DNA of 64,000 nucleotides. Source: Rugosimonospora sp040255525 (GTDB taxonomy: Bacteria; Actinomycetota; Actinomycetes; Mycobacteriales; Micromonosporaceae). The stretch's first letter is position 1. Each line of letters starts with the position of its first letter. The position numbers and the translations under genes were made by a program. The notes beneath the pieces are model-generated. The model had not been told where the DNA came from and did not search any database. It was given only the letters and a program-made list of their open reading frames with translations. The stretch covers positions 24,205 through 88,204 of the forward strand of contig JBDZVD010000015.1 in the NCBI GenBank assembly GCA_040255525.1, written 5' to 3'. Positions 40,720 through 48,408 of this stretch are shown one piece after another.

Positions 40720-42924
40720 ATGCGCGTGAAGAAGCTCAACCTTCTGGATGAGGGTAGCTGGGCCCTGATGATAGAAGAGAGCAACGTCAGAGCCCTGCAG
40801 AAGTATCACGGATCGATGGCGCGGCTGGACATCGACTACTACGTGTCCATAGGGACCAACAGATACTACAAGGGCTACTTCGAAGAAGCAGGGTTGACCC
40901 GCGTCCGGGAAGGCATCGTACGGTTCCTGTTGGACGACGCCACGTACACCCGATGCGTCGCGCAGATACACGAGGTCCTGAAACGCCTGCGGCACTCGGA
41001 TGAATCGTTCGCCACGCTCGGGCCACTCGAGCAGTTCCAACTGTACTGCGACTTGTTGTGTGACTACATCGCGTACTACAACTCCGTCATAACGGATACG
41101 TTCTACCTGAACGTCTTCGACCTCGTCGACTCGGAACTGCCCGACGACATGCGCTTCGCGACCAAGGCGATAAAGGATTCTCTGTTCGCGACCAACAACA
41201 ATGATCTGCTGACGCACGCGCAGACGGTGGACATGCTGGCCCTCTCCCAGCAGTACCTGGATGGCCGGAGCGTAGCCGGGGACATCGAACGGTTCGTCGA
41301 GAGGTACCGATCGACAACCATCTCGTCGAGCAGTCCGAACGGCATCACAGCGAGCGAGGTTAAAGATCACCTCCGGCAGCAGACCGCGAGCAGCGTGCGG
41401 TTGGAACAAGCCTTCCTGGACAACCTGCACTTCAGGTACAGCAACTCCGAGGCCTGGAGCGAACGGACGGCCGCGGCGATTGATCTGAGCGCCACGACAA
41501 AGATGCTCATCAGGCATACGGGGGAACTGTCGTATCTGAAGATCAAGATGCGGGAGGAGTTCCAGAAGTTCAAGGTCGCGACACGAAGCCGCTTCCTGAA
41601 TGAACTCATCAGCAGGATCGGTAAGCAGCAGTTCGACTACATGCGGATGGAGGAGATCGCCGACTTCATTCGAGACGGGAGCAGAGTCCCCGACGCCGTG
41701 CTCGCACAACGACGCAAGCTGGCCGTATTCGAACTGAGCGAGGATCGTGTCCGCCTCCTGGACGAAGTTCCCCAGGACATTGCGATCGAGGGTGGCCGGG
41801 ACCCGTCCCGGCACGGGCTGTCCGGAGACGTCCTGATCGGCACCGGCTCGAAGAGCTACCGGGTCAAGAAGGTTGAGCAGCACGAAGAGGGCCTCAGCAG
41901 CTTCGACGAGTTCATCGGAACCGTCGATGCCAAAGAGGATGTCGCCGTCATCACCAACGTCCTCCGACCCCACCTGGTACCGAAGCTCAGGAAGTTCGGT
42001 GCGTTGATCACCCAGTACGGCGGCTACACCTCGCACGCTTCGGTGCTGTGCCGTGAACTCGGGATCAACAGCATGATCAGCGTGGACGGCCTGCTGGACG
42101 CCCTGGAGACGGGCGACCACATCGAGATTGACTTCGATCATGGGACCATACGGAAGGTCGACGCCAGCGCGTCGAAGTCGGCGGTGCCGGAAATCCTCGT
42201 CGACCTGAGCGGCGACGGGGGTTACACGAACAGGGAGGTCGGCACGAAGGCGGCGAATCTGATGAAGATCAATAAGACCGCGAGAATCGCCGAAGGTTTC
42301 GTCGTCACCAGTCAGGCGCTGAGAAGCATCGATGACCAGGGTATCCAGACGGCCATTCTGGAGAAACTCCCGTCCCTGAAGTGCGATCGGATCGTCATCC
42401 GATCGTCCCATGAAAGTGAGGACGGTAGCACGGGCTCCTACGCCGGCCTGTTCGAAAGCTACGTCGACGTGGACGCCGGCGACACGAACCAGGTCATTGA
42501 ATTGATCCGGTCGGTATACCGCTCGCAGCGGACGGACTCGGTAGAGCAGTATGCCAGGGCGGAAGGAGATATGTCCGTCATCGTACAGGAAATGATCTCC
42601 GCAGACGTATCCGGCGTCATTCTGACAGCCAACCCGTTCAATGGATACGACTACATGCTGCTGGAGTACGTCGTCGGCGACCTGTGCTACCTGATGCAGG
42701 GGGACGTCACGCCGCTGATCTCATACGTCAGGAAGATCGACATTATCAATGACAGCGCGAACTACCGCGCGTACCCAGCGATTATCACGGAGCCCCTCGT
42801 CGGGCTTTTCAGGTCGTTGGCAAAGATCGCAGTGGACCTGGAGCGGCAGTTCGCCCGTAGGCTGCAGATCGAATGGGGGATAAGGAATGGAACGATCTAC
42901 ATATTCCAGGCCAGGCCGTACTAG
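40720..42924 (+). CDS. PEP-utilising/PPDK-like enzyme with permuted domains
   Basis: 734 residues from ATG 40720 (GGGAGA upstream; a GTG frame reaches 40582). Residues 1-~360 are a helical domain of unknown type. A phosphohistidine mobile domain follows with GGYTSHASVLCRELGI (His439). Residues ~500-734 match the PPDK/PEP-synthase ATP-grasp domain: VGTKAANLMKI, IVIRSSHESEDGSTGSYAGLFESY, VQEMISADVSGVILTANPF and the end QIEWGIRNGTIYIFQARPY. In PEP synthase and rifampicin phosphotransferase the ATP-grasp comes first and the His domain last; here the order is reversed. Likely phosphorylates a pathway intermediate from ATP via a phospho-His. Codon use is lower in GC than the flanks. Confidence 0.8.
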   Translation: MRVKKLNLLDEGSWALMIEESNVRALQKYHGSMARLDIDYYVSIGTNRYYKGYFEEAGLTRVREGIVRFLLDDATYTRCVAQIHEVLKRLRHSDESFATLGPLEQFQLYCDLLCDYIAYYNSVITDTFYLNVFDLVDSELPDDMRFATKAIKDSLFATNNNDLLTHAQTVDMLALSQQYLDGRSVAGDIERFVERYRSTTISSSSPNGITASEVKDHLRQQTASSVRLEQAFLDNLHFRYSNSEAWSERTAAAIDLSATTKMLIRHTGELSYLKIKMREEFQKFKVATRSRFLNELISRIGKQQFDYMRMEEIADFIRDGSRVPDAVLAQRRKLAVFELSEDRVRLLDEVPQDIAIEGGRDPSRHGLSGDVLIGTGSKSYRVKKVEQHEEGLSSFDEFIGTVDAKEDVAVITNVLRPHLVPKLRKFGALITQYGGYTSHASVLCRELGINSMISVDGLLDALETGDHIEIDFDHGTIRKVDASASKSAVPEILVDLSGDGGYTNREVGTKAANLMKINKTARIAEGFVVTSQALRSIDDQGIQTAILEKLPSLKCDRIVIRSSHESEDGSTGSYAGLFESYVDVDAGDTNQVIELIRSVYRSQRTDSVEQYARAEGDMSVIVQEMISADVSGVILTANPFNGYDYMLLEYVVGDLCYLMQGDVTPLISYVRKIDIINDSANYRAYPAIITEPLVGLFRSLAKIAVDLERQFARRLQIEWGIRNGTIYIFQARPY

Positions 42925-42951
42925 GGCGCCGAAAGACATGGAGGAGCGATC

Positions 42952-43503
42952 GTGCTGACCATATATTCGATCCATCATGTACGGGCCGCTCGGAAAGGGG
43001 TCATCCTCGGGACGTCGGACGACCCGGTAGATCCCCCACTGCGCCCCCTCTTCAGGAACCAGACCCGGGAGCTGATCCTTCTGGTGACCGACCTGATCGC
43101 GAGGAACGGGGTGTCCGCGGCCGCGTACACATCCTCGATGCGACGCCAGAAGGAGACCTGCGAGGACCTGTTCGGCAACACGCCCATCCCCATCGTCGTC
43201 GACGAACGCCTCCGTCAGATCGACAACGGTCCGGTATATACCGGCATGAACTTCGATCTGGGCAAGCAGGACTACCTCGCCTTCATCGACAAACCGTTTC
43301 CCCAGGGCGAGTCCTTCAACGACTTCGCGGCAAGAATCCGCGAGTTCCTTGACGAGTTGTGCACGCGGCACGGGGACCATACGGTCATCACGGTTGGCTG
43401 GCGCCTGAGCCCCGCCATCTTCGCGCATGTCTGCCGTGGGGTCAGCCTGGAGAAAGCCATCACCGACAACGAAAACATCACCGGCCCGTTCACCTATGGG
43501 TGA
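42952..43503 (+). CDS. Histidine-phosphatase-fold protein with altered catalytic motif
   Basis: 183 residues. The branch-1 phosphoglycerate-mutase pattern is recognisable: IYSIHHVRAARKG in place of the RHG motif, TSSMRRQKETCEDLF, VVDERLRQIDNGPVYTG and PQGESFNDFAARI. The first catalytic His may be kept (HH), but RHG is lost, and the second-His motif (usually SHGG) reads VGWRLSP. Activity may be changed or lost. GTG 42952 follows GGAGGAGC. It lies between the phosphotransfer enzyme and a HAD phosphatase, so a phospho-intermediate is the likely ligand. Confidence 0.65.
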   Translation: MLTIYSIHHVRAARKGVILGTSDDPVDPPLRPLFRNQTRELILLVTDLIARNGVSAAAYTSSMRRQKETCEDLFGNTPIPIVVDERLRQIDNGPVYTGMNFDLGKQDYLAFIDKPFPQGESFNDFAARIREFLDELCTRHGDHTVITVGWRLSPAIFAHVCRGVSLEKAITDNENITGPFTYG

Positions 43504-43560
43504 TCGGGTGCCATTTCGCGGTGGCGCGCACTGTCGCCGCGACTACGGGAGGGACACGAC

Positions 43561-44202
43561 GTGAAGAAGTACATACTCTTCGATCATGACGGTGTTCTGG
43601 TGGACACCGAGCTGTGGTACTACAGAGCCGCAGAGCGTGCCCTGGCCGATATCGGCATCGCTTTGGACAAGGACCAGTACCTCCGGGACACGATCCAGGG
43701 CCTGGGCAGTTGGGTCCAGGCCAAGGCGGCCGGCGTCGACGAGCAGACCCTCAGCAGGGTGCGTGAGGTTCGCAACAGCTACTACCAGGAGTACCTCCGG
43801 ACCGAAGCCATTGAGATCGAAGGCGTCGTCGAAACTCTTGCGGACCTGTCCACACACGTCCACATGGCCATCGTGACGACCGCGAAACGCACGGATTTCG
43901 ACCTCATCCATGAGAAGCGCCAGATCCGGCAGTTCATGGACTTTGTTCTTGTCCGCGAGGACTACAAGCTGGCCAAACCGGACCCTGAACCGTACCTGAC
44001 CGGCCTGCACCGTTTCGGGGCCGCCAAAGAAGAGACACTGGTCGTGGAGGATTCGCTCAGAGGGCTGAATTCGGCCGTGGCGGCCGGTATTGATTGCGCG
44101 ATCGTCTACAACGAATTTTCGAAGGCACAGGACTTTTCGCAGGCCAGCTATCACATCGACACTCTGGCGGGACTGAAGGATATTGTCCTCAGCGTGACCT
44201 GA
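43561..44202 (+). CDS. HAD-superfamily phosphatase (beta-PGM/CbbY-like)
   Basis: 213 residues. YILFDHDGVLVDTELWYYR contains nucleophile Asp8 and acid Asp10; MAIVTTAKR, KPDPEPYL and VVEDSLRGLNSAVAAGI give HAD motifs II, III and IV. A helical cap lies at ~residues 15-85. It probably removes a phosphate added earlier in the pathway or from a side product. GTG 43561. Last gene of the right arm; a perfect 12-base palindrome CGGGCATGCCCG (44240-44251) follows 37 bases later and may help termination. Confidence 0.87.
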   Translation: MKKYILFDHDGVLVDTELWYYRAAERALADIGIALDKDQYLRDTIQGLGSWVQAKAAGVDEQTLSRVREVRNSYYQEYLRTEAIEIEGVVETLADLSTHVHMAIVTTAKRTDFDLIHEKRQIRQFMDFVLVREDYKLAKPDPEPYLTGLHRFGAAKEETLVVEDSLRGLNSAVAAGIDCAIVYNEFSKAQDFSQASYHIDTLAGLKDIVLSVT

Positions 44203-44792
44203 AGGGACGCCCACCAGCGTGCCCATGCTGTCGGGAAATCGGGCATGCCCGTCGGATGGCCGCCGGGGTCGTGGGCCGCCGGCCACGCCGCCGGGATGAG
44301 CCGGCTCCCGACGACGCCGAGCCTTCCATTCGACCGTCCCGCACACGCTAATCCCCGCACCGGATTCTTGTGTAATCACCTCGACTGAACAGACCTCCAC
44401 CCGAACGGGCTCTGACGGTGAGCGCCAAGCCGTTAGGCTGCGGCACGGCTGCGCCACCAGCACCCATTCACAGGACTTCGGCAAGATAGGGATTTGGACC
44501 GAGGGCTGCCGCCCGCGATGATGTGGGCCGCAGTCCGATACCAGTCCGATAACCTTGCCGCCGCTGGCGCGAGGTGTATCTGACATCTGCGGCTCACCAT
44601 CGCCGGATAGCCGGCGACATCCGGCCACCGCGCGCTCGCGGATCCGCAGGCGCCACCCCACCCGTGTGATGTCCGTAGTGGGCGGTACGGGTTGCAGTCA
44701 GGCACCAAGGGATGCGCGGCCGTCAGCTGCCCAGTCCGTTGTGGACAGGCGAGTCGGAGTGCCGATTCGCGCCCGCGGGCTGGCACCCGTAC
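44203..44792. other. Non-coding boundary after the biosynthetic cluster
   Basis: About 590 bases with no supported gene on either strand. Apart from the palindrome at 44240-44251 I see only GC-rich sequence with several small repeats (GTCCGATACCAGTCCGATA near 44529). Open frames here show no protein-like composition. It marks the right edge of the cluster. Confidence 0.5.
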
Positions 44793-44828
44793 TTGACACC
44801 TAGCGTGTCTATGCCTAGGTTTCTGGGT
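44793..44828 (+). promoter_or_regulatory. Consensus promoter with operator for the leaderless PadR gene
   Basis: TTGACA (44793-44798), 17-base spacer, TAGGTT (44816-44821), transcript start predicted at about 44828-44829, exactly on the ATG at 44829. The spacer contains GACAC-N5-GTGTC (44795-44809), an inverted repeat in the position of a repressor site, and CCTAG recurs at 44799 and 44814. Autoregulation by PadR is likely. Confidence 0.65.
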
Positions 44829-45161
44829 ATGGACCTGCGCGGACACCTGGATCTCCTCCTGCTGGCCACCCTGCACCAGCGCGGTCCGGCGCACGGATAC
44901 GCGCTGATCACCGCGCTGAGAGAGACCTCGGGTGGCACCTTCGACCTGCCCGAGGGCACGGTCTACCCGGCCCTGCACCGCCTAGAGCGCGACGGTCTGG
45001 TGACCGGGTTCTGGGAAGAAGGGACCCCACGGCGGCGGCGCAGCTACGAGCTGACCCCGCAGGGCCGCGCGGCCCTGCAGCGCAAAAACCGGGAGTGGCG
45101 AGAGTTCGCCAAGGCAGTCCAGATGATCGTCGGCCGGGCACACCCCGAGCCGACCGGATGA
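44829..45161 (+). CDS. PadR-family transcriptional regulator
   Basis: 110 residues. MDLRGHLDLLLLATLHQRGPAHGYALITALRETSGGTFDLPEGTVYPALHRLERDGLVTGFWEE is a standard PadR winged helix. The promoter places transcription start on ATG 44829, so the longer frame from 44811 is rejected. Overlaps the membrane protein gene by four bases. PadR/HAAS pairs usually form ligand-responsive units that regulate their own membrane partner. Confidence 0.92.
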   Translation: MDLRGHLDLLLLATLHQRGPAHGYALITALRETSGGTFDLPEGTVYPALHRLERDGLVTGFWEEGTPRRRRSYELTPQGRAALQRKNREWREFAKAVQMIVGRAHPEPTG

Positions 45162-45931
45162 CGGGGAGTTCACCAGTGCCCGACGAGAACGACAGCGCGG
45201 ACTTCGTGCCCGGCGGCCCCGTGGAGCGTTGGCTCGACGAAGTGTTCGACGGCCTGACTGGAACCGGGGCTGCCGGCCGGCGCGCGCTCATCGAGATCGA
45301 GGACCACCTGCGAGCCGCCGTGTCGGAAGAGAGGGGCCGCGGACTCGACCCGGCGGCGGCCGAGCGCGCGGCGGTGACCCGGTTCGGCTCGCCGACGAAA
45401 ATCGCCCGCGACCTCCGCGCCGCCCACCGCGACCTGCTGCGTGCGGCGCTGACCGGCCTCTGGGCCCTGGCCGGGGCGGCTCTGTTGTCGTACGGACTCG
45501 CCACCACGGTGGCCGTGGCTTCAGCGGCAGTCTTGCAGGGAGGCCTCGGCAACAGGCCATGCGTCTTCATGCGCGGGGCACTCTTCCCGCACGGGGCCAC
45601 CGGGTGCCACAACAGCATCGACGTGACGCCGGTGGGGATCCTTGGCCTGGAACTGTTTGGCCTCGGCGCGCTGGTCACGGTGGCGCTGGCGCTGACCCGT
45701 CGGCGCACCGCGATGCGTACCGCCCGCTGGCAGCCCGGCAGGCGCGCCCTGGTCACCGCGGAGGTGTTGTTCGTCCTCGCCGGCACCGTCGTCACGTTCG
45801 GAACGACGTGGTTGCGGCAGCTCCCGTGGCCGGTGGCGACCACGGTCGCGGAAGCTGTGTCGGTGGCGGCGGTCGCGATCACCGTCTGGCTCGGCCGCTT
45901 GCGGCAACGGCCGGTACCGGCGCCCGAGTGA
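45158..45931 (+). CDS. HAAS-domain (permease-prefix) membrane protein
   Basis: 257 residues. The N-terminal ~95 residues match the HAAS/permease-prefix domain (VERWLDEVFDGLTGTGAAGRRALIEIEDHLRAAVSEERGRGLDPAAAERAAVTRFGSPTKIARDL) that binds PadR proteins. About five membrane helices follow. ATG 45158 overlaps the PadR stop. It likely senses an envelope or ligand signal and controls PadR release. Confidence 0.85.
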   Translation: MTGSSPVPDENDSADFVPGGPVERWLDEVFDGLTGTGAAGRRALIEIEDHLRAAVSEERGRGLDPAAAERAAVTRFGSPTKIARDLRAAHRDLLRAALTGLWALAGAALLSYGLATTVAVASAAVLQGGLGNRPCVFMRGALFPHGATGCHNSIDVTPVGILGLELFGLGALVTVALALTRRRTAMRTARWQPGRRALVTAEVLFVLAGTVVTFGTTWLRQLPWPVATTVAEAVSVAAVAITVWLGRLRQRPVPAPE

Positions 45932-45944
45932 CCGCCCGCCGGGC

Positions 45945-47480
45945 GTGCCGGCCCACTCCGCATCGCCCGGCGTCAGCGCAGAAATCGATCGATTGCTGCT
46001 GGAACCAACTGCCGGCCGGTATGTGTTCCACGACCTCATCCGCGACCACGCCGCCAGTGTCAGCGCTAGCGAAACTGAGCCGGCCCGGCGGGCGGCAGTT
46101 GTTCGGCTGCTGGACTACTACCAGCACACTGCTGCCACGGCAGCAGCCGTGGTCTACCCATACGAGCGCGAGTACCAGCCCCACGTGCCGGCCCCAACGA
46201 CGGCGGTCCCCGACCTACCCGACGAGAACCAAGCGTCCGGGTGGATCAACCGTGAACTGGGCAACCTGCTCGCCGCTGCACACCATGCCGCCGACCAGGG
46301 CAACGCCGAACATACCCTGCACCTGTCGGCCATCCTGTCCCGACACTTGCACGTCGGTCGCTACGACCGCGACGCCGAAGCCCTCCATAACCGAGCCCTG
46401 GCCATCGCCCGCGGCGACGGCAACAAAGCCGCCGAGACGCAGGCCCTGAACAGCCTCGGCGACACTCACCGAGAAGGATACCGACACCAGATCGACCTGG
46501 CCGGCGACCTCTACCAACAGGCTCTGGAGACCACACGCAGCCTCGGCGACCGCCGCGGCGAGCTAAGGGCTCTGTACGGCCTCTCCATCGTCCACGGCCG
46601 GCAGGGCCGGTATGAGCGGAGCAACGCCCACCTCCAACAGGCGCTCGACATCGCCCGCGCCATCGGCGACCGCCTGGGCGAGTCGAACGTGCTGGACGCC
46701 TTCGGCGAACTCCGTCGAATAGACGGCCAGTACAAGCAGGCGTCCGACCTGCACCTGCAAGCCCTCGAACTGGCCCGCGCCATCGGCGATCGGTTGGGCG
46801 AGCGGTACGCGCTGACCAACCTCGGCGACAATCACCGACTGCAGGGCCGCTACCAGGCTGCCGGCGACTACTATCAGCAAGCCCTCAATCTCACACGCCG
46901 GACCGGCGACCTGTACGGCGAGCAAGCCGCGCTCGCTGGCATCGCTGCCACCCGCGTGCAGCAGGGCCAATACGAGCAGGCGAGCGTCCTCAACCAGCAG
47001 TGCCTGGCCTCCGCCCGTGCCATCGGTAACCGCAGGGGCGAACTGTTCACCCTCATCCGTCTCGGCGAGGTCCGCCGACTGCAGGGCCGGTATGAGGCAG
47101 CCGGCGACTACCTCCAGCAGGCACGCGGCATCGCGCGCGCGATGCGTGACAGTGATCCCCAGTCAGAGGCACTCATTGTGCTGGGCCGCCTCCATCGCGA
47201 CACCGGGCACCTACAGAGCGCACTCGCCTGCCACCGCGAGGCGCTGGACCTGATAACTGGGCCCCGGTATCCCCACGGCCGGGCCCGCGCCCACGATGGC
47301 CTCGGCCATACCCATCGTGCCCTCCACCAGCACGACCAGGCCCGCCACCATTGGCAGCAAGCACTGGATATCCTCGCCAAGGCCGACGTCGACCAATTTC
47401 TGGACGCGGAGGTCTCCACCGCCGCCATCCGGAAACACCTCAAGGACCTCGTCCCCGACCAGGAATCCCGATCTACCTAG
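45945..47480 (+). pseudogene. Headless AfsR-type regulator: TPR part only
   Basis: 511 codons. The start LLLEPTAGRYVFHDLIRDHAAS is the junction that normally lies at the end of the NB-ARC domain of AfsR-like regulators. After it come about eight TPR repeats of ~40 residues built around RAIGDRLGE...LGD.HR.QGRY..A.D..QQAL. DNA-binding, BTAD and ATPase domains are absent, and the gene begins 13 bases after the HAAS gene. It is probably a 5'-truncated remnant; it could still be made as a TPR adaptor from GTG 45945, since the frame is intact. Confidence 0.7.
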
Positions 47481-47597
47481 CAGGGTTGCGGTCCGGCCAG
47501 GATGGCGATGATGCGTTGCGCGGTCCGGGCCGGGATGCCCAGGCGTCGGCCAGCTCGACGCCCAGCTCACGCGGTGGTTGGCCCTTGGTACTCCGGA

Positions 47598-47781
47598 TGT
47601 TATCGATAACAGCGCTTTCGTCACGAGGCGGACCCTGGCGGGTGGAAGTGGTCGTGCACCGTGGCGCGAGCCGGGCCGGTGGGGAAACTTTCACTGGTGC
47701 GCAGACCGGGACTGGCCCCTGGAGTGGGTCGTCGCATCTCGTGGACCGGAGTTCCTTGACCGGGCTGAAGTTAACGGTAAC
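47598..47781. promoter_or_regulatory. Operator pair GTTAWCGRTAAC and a GAAACTTTC element
   Basis: The perfect 14-base palindrome TGTTATCGATAACA (47598-47611) and GTTAACGGTAAC (47770-47781; 10 of 12 matches to the first core) have a CG-centred form typical of LacI-type operators near actinobacterial glycanase genes. GAAACTTTC (47684-47692) resembles the repeat known upstream of Streptomyces xylanase genes. They precede the secreted-enzyme remnant and, further on, the GH30 gene. Confidence 0.5.
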
Positions 47782-47814
47782 ATCGATATTCATAAGAACT
47801 TCGATGAAGAGACC

Positions 47815-48300
47815 ATGGACGTAGCGAGGTGGCATGAGGTCAAGGCGCAGATCCGTCTGGGGATCATCTCCGTCGCCGCGAACGTCGTTGCGGCCACGGC
47901 CGGAGTGGCGCTGAGTGGCGGCCTCGCCGGAACCGCATCTGCGGCAAGCTGCGGCGCAGTCGCGGCCACGGCGACGGCCGGATGCGGCAGAGCCCCACGC
48001 TCACCATGGGCAAAGCACTTGATACAGAACAGCGGGGCAGAACCACACCGACGTCCTGAATGTCCTCAGGCACTACAGCGACATTTGTCTGTACCGGTTG
48101 ATTCTCGTCCTGCACTGGCTGAACGGCGCTACCAACGACGCCTCGGCCGAGATCTGGAGGTGTTTCAGCCAGTTCCAGGCGACTGCACCCCCGACCACGG
48201 CCCACCCTCTTCAGGTGCTGGGCGGTTCGTTCGGGCACCGGCAGATTCGTAGGGGAAAGTTGTCAACGGCGACGCTGACGAAAGTCGATAATACGGGAGA
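47815..48300 (+). pseudogene. Remnant of a secreted (probably carbohydrate-active) enzyme gene
   Basis: Behind the operators, one frame gives a signal-peptide-like IRLGIISVAANVVAATAGVALSGGLAGTASAA, with an Arg-rich start MRSRRRSVWG in the neighbouring frame from ATG 47834; the two together make a plausible export signal with a one-base slip. After ~48030 another frame reads HTDVLNVLRHYSDICLYRLILVLHWLN, which I cannot assign. No continuous gene spans the region, so I treat it as a decayed secreted-protein gene. The rest of 47481-48408 shows no gene; ...ARTAQRIIAILAG on the minus strand near 47490-47530 is another unassigned scrap. Confidence 0.35.
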
Positions 48301-48408
48301 TCGCCACTGGAACCACGGTCAATCCGCTGGCGGCACAGGAGACCGGCGCCGATCGGCCCAGTGCGATTCAACGGCGCGGATCAGCGCCAAGAGCCAGGAG
48401 GGCGAAAC

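Noticed and set aside
40411..42411. 666-codon minus-strand frame over the PEP-utilising enzyme
   Set aside because: Antisense to a gene with clear catalytic motifs; no ribosome site or domain.
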